This document shows, in pieces, positions 1-12,402 of a DNA stretch of 64,000 nt. Source of the stretch: Constrictibacter sp. MBR-5 (GTDB lineage Bacteria > Pseudomonadota > Alphaproteobacteria > JAJUGE01). The position numbers and the translations under genes were made by a program. The stretch is taken from the NCBI RefSeq assembly GCF_040549485.1, contig NZ_JBEPTK010000013.1, positions 62,001 through 126,000 of the forward strand, in the 5' to 3' direction. Below the pieces are notes generated by a model. That model made no database searches and had not been told where the DNA came from. It saw only the letters and a list, made by a program, of their open reading frames with translations. Each line of letters begins with the position of its first letter. The stretch's first letter is position 1.

Positions 1-1
1 G

Positions 2-634
2 GATACGGGCACCGGAATGGATGCCGTCACGCTGGAGCGGGCGTTCGAGCCCTTCTTCACGACGAAGGACGTGGGCAAGGGCAGCGGCCTCGGCCTCAGC
101 ATGGTCTACGGCTTCGTCAAGCAGTCGGGCGGGCACGTCCGGATCTACTCCGAGCCCGGCCAGGGCACGACGGTGAAGCTCTACCTGCCACGTGCCGACG
201 CCGACCAAATCCAGGCCGGCGCTCCGGCGGAGCCGGCGCTCGAGAAGGGCAAGGAACGGATCCTTCTCGTCGAGGACGACGATCTGGTCCGCGGCCACGT
301 CGCCCGACAGCTCGGCAGCCTCGGCTATCAGGTCGTGGCCGTGGAGAACGGACCGGATGCGATCGCGGCGCTCCGCCAGGACGCCGACATCGACCTGCTG
401 TTCACGGACATCGTCATGCCGGGCGGAATGAACGGCCGCGAGGTCGCCGACCGGGCGAAGGCGCTGCGCCCGGGGCTGCCGGTGCTGTTCACCTCGGGCT
501 ACACCGAGAACGCGATCGTCCACCAGGGCCGCCTCGACCGCGGCGTCCATCTCCTTCAGAAGCCGTATCGTCGCCAGGAACTGGCGGCCAAGGTGCGGCA
601 GGCGCTGAGGGGCGAGCAGGGGAACGATTGCTGA
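2..634 (+). CDS. Hybrid sensor histidine kinase, C-terminal part (ATPase end plus receiver domain)
   Basis: Partial gene that enters from the left edge; 210 residues are visible. The first codons read DTGTGM, the G1 box of a histidine-kinase ATPase domain. An F box (EPFFTTK) and a G2 box (GSGLGLSMV) follow. After a short linker comes a CheY-like receiver: acidic pocket LLVEDDD, phospho-acceptor Asp in LLFTDIVMPGG, Thr/Ser in TSGYTE and Lys in LLQKPY. This order is that of hybrid kinases in which the receiver follows the kinase core. The sensory half is outside the window, so the signal cannot be stated. The gene converges on the ArsC-family gene with a 39-base gap. Confidence 0.93.
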   Translation, partial: DTGTGMDAVTLERAFEPFFTTKDVGKGSGLGLSMVYGFVKQSGGHVRIYSEPGQGTTVKLYLPRADADQIQAGAPAEPALEKGKERILLVEDDDLVRGHVARQLGSLGYQVVAVENGPDAIAALRQDADIDLLFTDIVMPGGMNGREVADRAKALRPGLPVLFTSGYTENAIVHQGRLDRGVHLLQKPYRRQELAAKVRQALRGEQGNDC

Positions 635-673
635 GCCGACCCCTCGGGCCGGAAGGTCGTCAGGGCCGAACGG

Positions 674-1023
674 TCAGGGAAGGATCGACAGCACGGCCTC
701 GGGCGGGCGGCCGAGTGCCGCCTTGCCGCCCGACAGCACCACCGGCCGCTCGATCAGCACGGGCGTTTCCGCCATGGCGGCGATCAGGGCCCCGCGCGAG
801 AGCGCGGGATCGTCGAAGCCGCCTGCCCGATAGACTGCCTCCTTCCGCCGCATCAGCGCCCGCGGCTCCATCTCGAGCAGGTCCAGGACCCGGGCGATCT
901 CCGCTGCGGATGGCGGCCTCTCCAGATAGGGCACGATCTCGGGCTCGATGCCGCGGCTCCGCAGCAGGGCCAGGGTCTCCCGCGACTTGCTGCAGCGCGG
1001 ATTGTGCCAGATGACGACGGCGC

Positions 1024-1027
<4 letters not shown>
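674..1027 (-). CDS. arsC: ArsC/Spx-family reductase (arsenate reductase-like)
   Basis: 117 residues with a thioredoxin-like ArsC fold. The N-terminal HNPRCSKSR matches the active-site loop of glutaredoxin-coupled arsenate reductases, with catalytic Cys at residue 12. The mid-part ([19 protein letters not shown]) is also typical. Family members reduce arsenate to arsenite using glutathione/glutaredoxin, but some have other roles, so the substrate is inferred. The start is GTG at 1027, chosen because GTGA overlaps the alaS stop codon. This indicates translational coupling in an alaS-arsC unit rather than an ars operon. Confidence 0.85.
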
Positions 1028-3684
<2,657 letters not shown>

Positions 3685-3827
3685 GCGGGGTGCTTCCATA
3701 ATGCTCAGCCTGCGTACGGCAGGTGCTGAATCTTGGTCGCTTTCCAGATGGATGAAAGCCCCCGCTTTTAGCGCTCCAGGTCCCCGGGTGTCCAGAATGA
3801 CCACAGGCTCGGCCCGCGGCGGCCGGT

Positions 3828-5834
3828 CTATTCCCCCGCCGCCAGCAGGACGTCAGCGCTTTCGCGGGTCCGCCGGAACTGGCACCACCCGACCAGGAGG
3901 ATCGCCAGGCCGAGGGCGATCGTGTCCATCAGGGCGCCGGGGAAGATGAAGGTCACCGCGCAGGCGGCGGCCAGGGCGCGTTCGGGCCAGCCGAGGGGGA
4001 CGAGGAGCCAACCGACGCAGGCGACAGACAAGGCCGTGACGCCCATCCCGGCGGTGAAGAAGCGCCACGCCATGTCGGCGATACTGTCGGTCAGGCCCAG
4101 CAGTTCCGGCGAGTAGACGAACAGGAACGGCAGGATGAAGACCGACAGGCCGATGCGGAACGAGACGAAGGCCGTCCGCATCGGTTTCGTCCCCGCGATC
4201 GCCGCGGCGGCGAAGGCGGCGATCGCGACCGGCGGCGTGATGTTGGATTTGCAGCCGCCGTAGAAGATGAACATGTGCGCCGCCAGCAGCGGCACGCCCA
4301 GCGCCACCATCCCCGGCGCCAGGAGCAGCGCCAGCACGATGTAGGCCCCCGTGGCCGGCATGCCGGTGCCGAGGATGATCGAGAAGATCATCGTCAGCAC
4401 CAGGATGAAGAACAGGTTGCCGTGTGCGACGTCCAGGATGACGGCACTCAGCCGAACCCCGATGCCGGTCATCGTGATGATGCCGACCAGGATGCCGCCG
4501 ATGGAGACCGCCACGGCGATCTGGCCCATCATGCGCGGCGCCTCGGTGCAGGCCGCCCAGAGCACCTGGAGGATCCGGCGCCGGTTCTCCGGGTCGAGCA
4601 GGACGAGCAGGAAGACCAGGCTGAAGATCGACCAGATCGCGCCGACCACGGGCGTGTAGCCCTCGACCAGGAAGTAGACCAGCGCGAACAGCGGCACCAG
4701 CAGGTAGCCGCGCTGCTTGAACACCGGCCACAGCTTCGGGATGTCGGCCTGTTCCATCGGCCGCAGCCGCAGCTTGCGCGCCTCCAGGTCGACCGTCGCA
4801 TAGGTCGCGACATAGTAGAGGACCGCCGGCAGGATCGCCGCGATGCAGATGTCGACGTAGGAGATGCCGGTCATCTCGGCCATGACGAAGGCCGTCGCAC
4901 CCATCACCGGCGGTGTGAGAAGGCCGCCCGACGAGGCCACCGCCTCGACGCCGGCGGCGAACTCCGGCTTGTAGCCGGCGCGCTTCATCGCCGGGATGGT
5001 GAAGGAGCCGGTGGTCACCACGTTGGCCGCCGCGGTGCCGGACAGGGTGGCCATGAAGGCGCTGGAGACCACCGACGTCTTGGCCGGCCCGCCGACCAGC
5101 CGGCCGGTGAGCGCGTTCGCCGAATCGGTGAAGAAGTCGCCGGCGCCGGATGCGACCAGGATCGCGCCGAAGAGGATGAAGTGGAAGATGTAGCTGGCCG
5201 TCACCCCCAGCGGCGAGCCGAACAGCCCCTCGTTGGTGAAGTACATCAGGTCCATGATGCGCTCGACCGAGAACCCGCGGTGCCAGAACGGCGCCGGCAG
5301 ATGGTTGCCGAACATGGCGTAGGCGAAGAAGAGCAGCGTCAGGATGACCAGGAACCAGCCGATCGCCCGGCGCGCCGCCTCCAGGATGACGATGATCAGG
5401 CCGACCGACAGGACCATCTCCAGGTTGGTCAGCGGCGTCATGTAGGTGAGCCGCGTCTGGACGTAGCCGACGTTGAGGAAGAGATAGGAGGTCGAGGCGA
5501 CGAGCATGCCGACCAGCGCCCAGTCCCACACCGCCTTCGCCCGCCTGCCGAGCGCCGTCCGCGCCTCGCGGTCGCGGCCGAGGAACAGGATCGACAGCGC
5601 GAACAGCAGGTGGGCCGGCCGGTGGATCTCCGGCACCGGCTCGCCGATATAGCCCGTCACCATCTGGTAGCCGGACATCGCCAGCGCGAGCAGGGCGACG
5701 AACCGCTTCAGGTCGAAGGCGCGGAAGAAGGCCGGCACGGCGACCGGCAGCACCTCACGATCGGAGCGGAGCCGGACGTGCGGGTCGGCGTGGCTTGCGG
5801 CGTGGGCGTCGGCATAGGCGGAGGCATCGGCCAT
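3828..5834 (-). CDS. TRAP transporter fused permease (4TM plus 12TM, TAXI type)
   Basis: 668 residues, highly hydrophobic with many membrane segments. It fits the fused small and large permease subunits used with TAXI receptors. Characteristic large-subunit segments include [33 protein letters not shown] and [11 protein letters not shown]. The transporter would drive solute uptake with a sodium or proton gradient. The gene starts 39 bases after the TAXI receptor gene on the same strand, so the two form one system. They follow hyuA-hyuB-hyuB, so the substrate is plausibly what those enzymes hydrolyse; this is inference. Confidence 0.93.
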   Translation of the reverse strand: MADASAYADAHAASHADPHVRLRSDREVLPVAVPAFFRAFDLKRFVALLALAMSGYQMVTGYIGEPVPEIHRPAHLLFALSILFLGRDREARTALGRRAKAVWDWALVGMLVASTSYLFLNVGYVQTRLTYMTPLTNLEMVLSVGLIIVILEAARRAIGWFLVILTLLFFAYAMFGNHLPAPFWHRGFSVERIMDLMYFTNEGLFGSPLGVTASYIFHFILFGAILVASGAGDFFTDSANALTGRLVGGPAKTSVVSSAFMATLSGTAAANVVTTGSFTIPAMKRAGYKPEFAAGVEAVASSGGLLTPPVMGATAFVMAEMTGISYVDICIAAILPAVLYYVATYATVDLEARKLRLRPMEQADIPKLWPVFKQRGYLLVPLFALVYFLVEGYTPVVGAIWSIFSLVFLLVLLDPENRRRILQVLWAACTEAPRMMGQIAVAVSIGGILVGIITMTGIGVRLSAVILDVAHGNLFFILVLTMIFSIILGTGMPATGAYIVLALLLAPGMVALGVPLLAAHMFIFYGGCKSNITPPVAIAAFAAAAIAGTKPMRTAFVSFRIGLSVFILPFLFVYSPELLGLTDSIADMAWRFFTAGMGVTALSVACVGWLLVPLGWPERALAAACAVTFIFPGALMDTIALGLAILLVGWCQFRRTRESADVLLAAGE

Positions 5835-5873
5835 GGCACTTCTCCCGGACGATCAGGCTGCTGCTGCCAGGGC

Positions 5874-6830
5874 CTATTTCAGCCCGCCCATCTCCTTCCA
5901 GAAGCGCTCGGCCCCGGGATGCAGCGGCACGCCCGGTGCCACCGCGGTGATCTCGGGGGTGAGTTCCTTGAGCGTCGCCGAGATGCCCTTGAACGTCTCG
6001 AAGTCCCCGGCGAAGGTCTTGAGGATGAAATAGGCGTCGTCGGCCGGCATGGATTCGGGCACGACCATCATCGCGACCGTTCCGAAGGTCGGTACCGTCT
6101 CCGTCTGGCCCGGATAGGTGCCCGCCGGGATCTCCGTGCGCAGGTAGCCGGCGTTCATCTTCAGGATCCTGGCGAACACCTCGTCGGATGTGCCGAGGAA
6201 GCGCACCGGCACGGACGTCGCGACATCCAGGAAGACCGGCCCCGGATAGGCGCTCATCGCGGCGAAGCCGACGAAGCGCCGGTCCTTCGTGCCGTCGGCG
6301 CCGAACTGCTGTCCGCCGACGGCGAGGTCGATGTCGCTCTCCTTCAGGCCGTGCCCCTCGAGGAAATGCTTGAAGGCGGTCTGCGACATGTTGCCGACGG
6401 CCTGGGCGGAGAATTTCTTGCCCTTCAGATCGGCTGCGGTCTTCACGCCGCTCGCCTCCGAGACGACCACGTGCGTGCCGTTGCGCTGGAACGTCATCAG
6501 CGCCTTGAAGCCGCTCACTTTCTGGGGGAACGGCGCCTCGCCGTTGTAGGCCATGCCTGCCGCCGCGGCGAAGGTGAAGCCGATCTCGCCGTCGCCCGCC
6601 GCGACCTTCATGATGTTGGTCAGGGCGGCGCCGAGTTCGCTGTTGGCGGGCACGCCCTCGCGGTTGAGCGCCGTCGCGATATAGCCGCCGATGATGTAGA
6701 AGCTGGTATTCACCGGGCCGGTGAACAGCGTCACCTGCTTCGGCTTGGCCTCGGCCGGCGTGACGGCCTGGCCCGACAGCGCCAGCACGCCCGCGACCGC
6801 CGCGAGCACGCGCAACATTTTCTTCGGCAT
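5874..6830 (-). CDS. TAXI-family TRAP transporter solute-binding protein
   Basis: 318 residues. MPKKMLRVLAAVAGVLALSG followed by TPAEA is a signal peptide, so the protein is periplasmic. The mature part begins KPKQVTLFTGPVNTSFYIIG, as in TAXI (immunogenic protein) receptors. ATG at 6830 was chosen for the signal peptide and the upstream GAGGGGG. An in-frame start at 6977 would add a charged, non-secretory extension. It lies between hyuB and the fused permease on the same strand and should deliver substrate to that permease. The ligand is unknown. Confidence 0.92.
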   Translation of the reverse strand: MPKKMLRVLAAVAGVLALSGQAVTPAEAKPKQVTLFTGPVNTSFYIIGGYIATALNREGVPANSELGAALTNIMKVAAGDGEIGFTFAAAAGMAYNGEAPFPQKVSGFKALMTFQRNGTHVVVSEASGVKTAADLKGKKFSAQAVGNMSQTAFKHFLEGHGLKESDIDLAVGGQQFGADGTKDRRFVGFAAMSAYPGPVFLDVATSVPVRFLGTSDEVFARILKMNAGYLRTEIPAGTYPGQTETVPTFGTVAMMVVPESMPADDAYFILKTFAGDFETFKGISATLKELTPEITAVAPGVPLHPGAERFWKEMGGLK

Positions 6831-6903
6831 CGACTCGACCCCCTCATCGCTCTGTACGGTGATTGGCGGGGGCGGCTCCTCCTTCGTGCGCCGTTGCCGG
6901 CGT

Positions 6904-8574
6904 CTATGTCCCGTTCGCCGCTCCTCCGCTACCGGTGTAGCCCTCGGTGCGGTCGGCTTCCGTGCGGTCCGCCGCACGTCGCCCCGGATCGCCGAAGCCG
7001 CCGCCGCCGGGCGTGCGCAGGTACAGTGTGTCGCCGTTGAGCAGCCGGTACGGCTTCGACGGATCGAGCGGTGCCGCGCCGTTGATCCGCAGTTCGCCGC
7101 GCCGGCCGGGGCCGCCGCCGCAGATCCCCTCGGGGTCGATCGACGACCGGCCTGCGGAGAAGTGCAGGTTCAGCGGACGCTCGGAGCGGGACTCGAACAT
7201 CAGTTCCTGGCCTAGCCCGCCGCGCTGTTCGCCGGCGCCGCCGGAGCCCTCGGCGTAGCGCTTGTAGCGGATCCGCCAGGGCGTCGAGCGCTCCATATAC
7301 TCGACCGGCACGCCGGAGATGTTGCTCGGCCAACTCAGCACGCTCTCCCCGTCGCGCCTGGCGTTGGCGCCCATGCCGCCGTTGAAGAACAGCAGCGAGG
7401 CGAAGGACCGGCCGGCGTCGTCGACGCCGGAGACCTTGACGTTCCAGACCGGCGTGCCGGACGGCGCCATCACCCGGTCGGGCAGCGCCTCGGCGAGCGC
7501 CGCCAGGACGGACAGGGGCAGATAGTGGCCGACCATGTGGCGCGAGTAGCCGGCGATAGGGAAGCGGTGGTTGAGGACGCTGCCCTCCGGCGCCTTGATG
7601 ACGATTGGGCGCCAGACGCCGTCATTGTTCGGCAGGTCGGGCGCCAGGATGCATTTCACGCCGTAGGAGGTGTAGGCATAGGTGTAAGCGTAGACCGCGT
7701 TCATGTTCATGCCCGCCACCTCGCCGGACGATCCCTCGAAGTCGATCACCACCTCTTCGCCGGTGAAGCTGACCGCGATGCGGATTTCGATCGGCACGGG
7801 GCCGCCGTCGGCGGTGACGGCATAGCGCCAGGTGCCCCGCGGCGCCTTGGCGATGGCGGCGCGCATCGCCGCCTCCGATCGGTCGTGGATCTCGTCGGCG
7901 AGTGCGGTCAGTTCGGCGAAGCCGTACTCCTCCATCAGCGACAGGGTGCGCTGCTCGATGATGTCCAGGCCGGTGATCTGCGCCCACAGGTCGCCCACCA
8001 CGTCGTCGGGTGCGCGCACGTTGGCGCGCAGCAGGGAGACCAGGCTCTGGTTCACCTTGCCGCCGGTGATGAGCTTCATCGGCGGGATCTGGAATCCCTC
8101 CTCGTAGATGTCGCGCATCTCCAGCGAGCCGGTACGGCCGCCGATGTCCGGGGCGTGCGCCGTGCTCGCGGCAAACCCGATCAGCCGCTCGCCCAGGAAG
8201 ATCGGCTTCACGACGTTGATGTCGGGCAGGTGCCCGGTGCCGTGCCAGGGGTCGTTGCTGATCAGCACGTCGCCGGGCGTCAGTTTCTCGGCCGGATAGA
8301 GTTCCTGGAACCAACGGACGGTGCGCGGCAGCGTGCCGATGAAGGACGGAATGCTCTGCGTCGCCTGGGCGACGAGGTGGCCGCGCGCGTCGGTGACGAC
8401 GCAGGCGAAATCGTAGGATTCGCGTACCACCGACGAGAAGGCGGTGCGGACGAGGGCGGCGGACGCCTCGTCGACGGCGGAGATCAGGCGGCCCCACAGG
8501 ATCTGCAGGGTGGCGGCGTCGAAGGGCGCCGCGTGGGATGGCCCGGCGGCCGTATCGTCCACGCGTGCGCTCAT
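6904..8574 (-). CDS. Hydantoinase B/oxoprolinase family protein (first paralogue)
   Basis: 556 residues of the HyuB family, the partner subunit of ATP-dependent lactam or hydantoin hydrolases. Diagnostic stretches are SVVRESYDFACVVTDARG, GDVLISNDPWHGTGHLPD, STAHAPDIGGRTG and the Gly-rich C-terminus TPGGGGFGDP. The start ATG at 8574 overlaps the stop of the upstream HyuB gene in an ATGA. The two HyuB proteins are similar along their whole length, pointing to tandem duplication. With HyuA it would open a cyclic amide such as hydantoin or 5-oxoproline; the exact substrate cannot be read from sequence. Confidence 0.92.
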   Translation of the reverse strand: MSARVDDTAAGPSHAAPFDAATLQILWGRLISAVDEASAALVRTAFSSVVRESYDFACVVTDARGHLVAQATQSIPSFIGTLPRTVRWFQELYPAEKLTPGDVLISNDPWHGTGHLPDINVVKPIFLGERLIGFAASTAHAPDIGGRTGSLEMRDIYEEGFQIPPMKLITGGKVNQSLVSLLRANVRAPDDVVGDLWAQITGLDIIEQRTLSLMEEYGFAELTALADEIHDRSEAAMRAAIAKAPRGTWRYAVTADGGPVPIEIRIAVSFTGEEVVIDFEGSSGEVAGMNMNAVYAYTYAYTSYGVKCILAPDLPNNDGVWRPIVIKAPEGSVLNHRFPIAGYSRHMVGHYLPLSVLAALAEALPDRVMAPSGTPVWNVKVSGVDDAGRSFASLLFFNGGMGANARRDGESVLSWPSNISGVPVEYMERSTPWRIRYKRYAEGSGGAGEQRGGLGQELMFESRSERPLNLHFSAGRSSIDPEGICGGGPGRRGELRINGAAPLDPSKPYRLLNGDTLYLRTPGGGGFGDPGRRAADRTEADRTEGYTGSGGAANGT

Positions 8575-10199
8575 TCCCCGGCTCCCGCATAGCCTTCGAG
8601 ACGGTCGGCCAGCACGGCGTCCGGCGCTCGCCGCTCGGGAGGGCCGAAGCCGCCGGCCCCCGGCGTGAGCAGCGAGACCGTGTCGCCGCGGTGGACCGTG
8701 TAGGTCTCCTTCGCATCGACGGCCTTGCCGTTGATCAGCGTGGCGCCCAGCGCGCCGGGTGCGCCGCCGGCCACCCCTTCGGCCGCGACCCGCGTCCGAT
8801 CGGCACCGAACGTCACGACGATGGGCGTCGGCGACAGGATCTCGAAGACGATCTCCTGGCCCAGCCCGCCGCGATGCGTTCCGGCGCCGCCGGACCCCTC
8901 GCGCAGGCGCTTCCTGGTCACGCGCATCGGCGCCTGGCGCTCGATCATCTCGACCGGCGAGTTGGAGACGTTGCTCGGCCAGGACAGGCAGTTCTCGCCG
9001 TCGCGCCGGTGGCTGGCGCCCATGCCGCCGTTGAAGAAGAAGAGGTTGGCGTAAGGTCGGCCGTCCTCGGTCACGCCGGACTGCTTGATGCTCCACAACG
9101 GCGAGCCGCTGGCGCCCATCACCCGGTCCGGCACGACCTGGGCCAGCGCGCCGAACACGCCGACCGGCAGGAAGTGGCCGACCTGGTTGCGCGAGCCGCC
9201 CGAGGTCGGGAACTGGCTGTTGACGATGCTGCCCGCCGGCGCCTTCACGACGATGGGCAGGAAGGCGCCCTCGTTGTTGGGGATGTCGGGGGAGAGGATG
9301 CACTTAGCCGCATAGACCGTGAAGGCGTAGCTGTAGCAGAAGGGCACGTTGATCGCCGCACCGTCGATCTGCGCCGACGAGCCCTCGAAATCGATGATCA
9401 TCTCGTCGTCGGTGATCGTCACCGCCGTCTCGATCCGCACCGGCTCGAGCGCGCCGTCCGTCGTCAGGCTGTGCCGGTAGGTGCCGTTCGGCAGGGCGGC
9501 GATCGCGCGGCGCATCGCCGCCTCCGACCGGCCCTGGATCTCCTCGGCCAGCGGGCCGAGGTCGGTCAGTTCGTATTCCTGCATCAGCACGGTCAGGCGC
9601 CGTTCGACCACGTCGAGTGCCGTCACCTGCGCCCAGAGATCGCCCAGCACGTCGTCGGCGGCGCGGACGTTGGCGCGCATGACGGCGACGATGGTCTCGT
9701 CGACCTCGCCGCGATCGATCAGTTTCATGATCGGGATCTGCAGGCCTTCCTCGAAGATGTCGCGGATGTAGTTCTGGCCGGACCGGCCGCCGATGTCCGG
9801 CGCGTGCGCCGTGCTGGCGGCGAAGGCGACCAGGCGACCGCCGACGAAGATCGGCTTGGCGACGTTCACGTCGGGCAGGTGGCCCGTGCCCATCCAGGCG
9901 TCGTTGGTGATCAGCACGTCGCCGGGCGACAGCGTCTCCGGCGGGAACGCCTGCAGCATGTGGCGCACGGTGCGCGGCAGCGTGCCGATGAACACGGGGA
10001 TGCTCTCGGTCGCCTGGGCGATCGACCGGCCCTCGACGTCGGTGATGACGCAGGAGAAGTCGTAGGATTCGCGCACGACGGTGGAGAAGGCGGTGCGCAC
10101 CAGGGCCGCCGCGGCCTCGTCGACGGCGGAGATCAGCCGCGTCCAGACGACTTCCAAGGTGGCGGGGTCGAACGGCGTGCGGTCCGAGCGGCGGTCCAT
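8571..10199 (-). CDS. Hydantoinase B/oxoprolinase family protein (second paralogue)
   Basis: 542 residues, full-length HyuB. It shares with its neighbour the segments VRESYDF, GDVLITNDAWMGTGHLPD, STAHAPDIGGRSG and a C-terminal LLTPGAGGFGPP. It sits directly after hyuA (10 bases between stop and start) and overlaps the next hyuB by four bases, so hyuA-hyuB-hyuB should be one transcript. Two B subunits may serve alternative complexes or substrates with a single A subunit, or one may be redundant. Both appear intact. Confidence 0.92.
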   Translation of the reverse strand: MDRRSDRTPFDPATLEVVWTRLISAVDEAAAALVRTAFSTVVRESYDFSCVITDVEGRSIAQATESIPVFIGTLPRTVRHMLQAFPPETLSPGDVLITNDAWMGTGHLPDVNVAKPIFVGGRLVAFAASTAHAPDIGGRSGQNYIRDIFEEGLQIPIMKLIDRGEVDETIVAVMRANVRAADDVLGDLWAQVTALDVVERRLTVLMQEYELTDLGPLAEEIQGRSEAAMRRAIAALPNGTYRHSLTTDGALEPVRIETAVTITDDEMIIDFEGSSAQIDGAAINVPFCYSYAFTVYAAKCILSPDIPNNEGAFLPIVVKAPAGSIVNSQFPTSGGSRNQVGHFLPVGVFGALAQVVPDRVMGASGSPLWSIKQSGVTEDGRPYANLFFFNGGMGASHRRDGENCLSWPSNVSNSPVEMIERQAPMRVTRKRLREGSGGAGTHRGGLGQEIVFEILSPTPIVVTFGADRTRVAAEGVAGGAPGALGATLINGKAVDAKETYTVHRGDTVSLLTPGAGGFGPPERRAPDAVLADRLEGYAGAGE

Positions 10200-10209
10200 G
10201 GCGCGCCCC

Positions 10210-12288
10210 TCAGCCCAGCGTGACGACGAGATTGCCCGAATTCTCGACGACCAGCCGCCCGTCCGACGGCACGATCAGCGTCGATTCCGGTTCCTCGATC
10301 ACGGCCGGTCCAGCGATGTCGCTGCCCGCGCCCAGCAGGCGGCGGTCGTAGACCGGCGTCGCGACGAAGTCGCCGGCGAGGCCGAAATAGACCGGGCGCG
10401 AGGTCTTCAGCGCGTCCGCCAGGGTGGCGCCGTCTGGTGCCCGCACCTGCAGGTCGGCCCCGCCGGCGGGTGCGCGTGCCGAGACGCGGATGTTGACCAC
10501 CTCGACCGATCCGGGCGGCGTGCGCGAGAACACCGCGCGGTAGGCCGCCTCGAACGCCGCCATGATGCCGGCCAGCGCGCCGGGGCCGTAGGGGCCGGGC
10601 GGCAGCGCCGTCACCAGTTCGAAGCCCTGGCCGATATAGCGCAGGTCGGCGAGGCGGGTGACCTCAGCCGTCTCCGGGTCGATGCCGGTGTCGCGGATGA
10701 CCGACAGCGCGTCGGCCTCCAGCGTCGCATAGGCGGCCTCGAACGCCGGCCAGTCCATGGTCGCCAGCGGGGCCGCGACGGTCGACACCCGGTCGACGCG
10801 CGCCGGCGCCACCAGCAGGCCGAGGGCCGAGGCGACGCCGGCGCCCGGCGGGCAGACGATCCGCTTGATGCCCAGCTTGCGGGCGACCTCGCAGCCGTGC
10901 AGCGGACCGCCGCCGCCGGTGGTCAGCAGCGCATAGCGCCGCGGGTCCTTGCCGCGCTCGGCGATGTGCACGCGCGCCGCACTCGCCATGCTCTCGTTGA
11001 CGACGTTGTGGATGCCCCAGGCGACGCCGACGGGCGACATGTCCGTCGCCGCGCCGATCTTCTGCATGGCACCGCTCGCCGCCTCCGCGCTGATCGCGAT
11101 GGTGCCGCCGGCGAAGAAGTCGGGGTTGAGATAGCCCAGCAGCAGGTTGGCGTCGGTCACCGTGGGTTCGCTGCCGCCGCGGCCGTAGCAGGCCGGCCCC
11201 GGCTGCGAGCCCGCGCTCTGCGGGCCGACCTTCAGCAGGCCCAGGCTGTCGAGATGGGCGATGGAGCCGCCGCCGGCGCCGATCTCGATCAGTTCGATCG
11301 TCGAGATGTTGATCGGCAGGCCGCTGCCCTCGATGAAGCGCTTCTCGCGTGCCGCCTCAAAGCTGTAGCCGATCAGCGGCTCGCCGTCGTCGACGACGCT
11401 CAGCTTCGCCGTCGTGCCGCCCATGTCGAAGGCCAGCACCGACTTGGCGGCGCTGCGGTCGCCGAAGAAGGCGCCGGCGAGCGCGCCGGCCGCCGGGCCG
11501 GATTCAAGCAGCTGGATCGGCGTGCGCTTCGCCTCGCGGACATGGGTCAGGCCGCCGTTCGACAGCATCATGAACAGTGGCGCGCCGATGCCGAGTGCGG
11601 CGATCTCGCGGCCCAGATTGTCCAGATAGCGGTCGGCGATCGGTTTGATGTAGGCGTTCGCGACGGTCGTCGAGGCGCGCTCGAATTCGCGGATCTCCGG
11701 CGCGATCTCCGACGAGATCGACACGAACAGGCCGGGGAACCGTTCGCGCAGGATCGCCTGCGCGGCGCGCTCGTGCGCCGGGTTGGCATAGGCGTGCAGG
11801 AACATCACGGCGACGGACACCACGCCGGCATCGACCAGCGCCTGTGCCTGCCGGACCAGGCCAGCCTCGTCGAGCGGGATCTCGGGCGTGCCGTCCGGCG
11901 CCATCCGCTCGGCGACCTCCATCCGCAGGCCGCGCCGCACCAGCGGCTTCGGCATCTCGATGAAGATGTCGTAGAGCTCGTATTTACGCTCGCGCCCGAT
12001 CTCCAGGACGTCGCGGAAGCCCTCGGTGGTGATCAGGCCCGTTGCCGCGCCCTTGCGCTCGATCAGCGCGTTGGCGAACAGCGTGGTCGCGTGCACGACG
12101 CGGCTGACGTCCCGGTAGGCGAGGCCCTCGCGGTCGAACAGCCGGACGATGCCGGTGATGACGCCCTTCGCCGGGTCGTCCGGCGTCGTCAGCTCCTTGT
12201 GGGTGAGCGATCGCCCCGACGCGTGGTCGTAGGCGACGATGTCGGTGAAAGTGCCGCCGATGTCGATTCCGAGCGAATAGGCTGGCAT
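10210..12288 (-). CDS. Hydantoinase A/oxoprolinase family protein
   Basis: 692 residues, the ATP-binding HyuA subunit. The N-terminal LGIDIGGTFTDIV is the phosphate-1 loop of the actin-like fold. DMGGTTAKLSVV is the second nucleotide loop. TTGGGGPLHGCEVARKLGI and PPGAGVASALGLL are conserved C-terminal motifs. Family members couple ATP hydrolysis to ring opening of hydantoins, N-methylhydantoins or 5-oxoproline. It leads the hyuA-hyuB-hyuB-TAXI receptor-permease run. A monooxygenase lies 114 bases upstream on the same strand. Confidence 0.93.
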   Translation of the reverse strand: MPAYSLGIDIGGTFTDIVAYDHASGRSLTHKELTTPDDPAKGVITGIVRLFDREGLAYRDVSRVVHATTLFANALIERKGAATGLITTEGFRDVLEIGRERKYELYDIFIEMPKPLVRRGLRMEVAERMAPDGTPEIPLDEAGLVRQAQALVDAGVVSVAVMFLHAYANPAHERAAQAILRERFPGLFVSISSEIAPEIREFERASTTVANAYIKPIADRYLDNLGREIAALGIGAPLFMMLSNGGLTHVREAKRTPIQLLESGPAAGALAGAFFGDRSAAKSVLAFDMGGTTAKLSVVDDGEPLIGYSFEAAREKRFIEGSGLPINISTIELIEIGAGGGSIAHLDSLGLLKVGPQSAGSQPGPACYGRGGSEPTVTDANLLLGYLNPDFFAGGTIAISAEAASGAMQKIGAATDMSPVGVAWGIHNVVNESMASAARVHIAERGKDPRRYALLTTGGGGPLHGCEVARKLGIKRIVCPPGAGVASALGLLVAPARVDRVSTVAAPLATMDWPAFEAAYATLEADALSVIRDTGIDPETAEVTRLADLRYIGQGFELVTALPPGPYGPGALAGIMAAFEAAYRAVFSRTPPGSVEVVNIRVSARAPAGGADLQVRAPDGATLADALKTSRPVYFGLAGDFVATPVYDRRLLGAGSDIAGPAVIEEPESTLIVPSDGRLVVENSGNLVVTLG

Positions 12289-12402
12289 GACGGCATCATC
12301 CCGGCTGTGACTCTAACGCGTGCGTCCCGGCTCGGGGCCGGACCGGCACAGCGGGTTAAGCAAGCCCCGTGCCGCCCGACGCCGTCGTGCCCGAAGGTCC
12401 CG

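Noticed and set aside
4275-7040. 921-codon plus-strand open frame rich in Arg, Asp and His
   Set aside because: It is the complement of the TRAP permease and receptor genes; no domain is visible.
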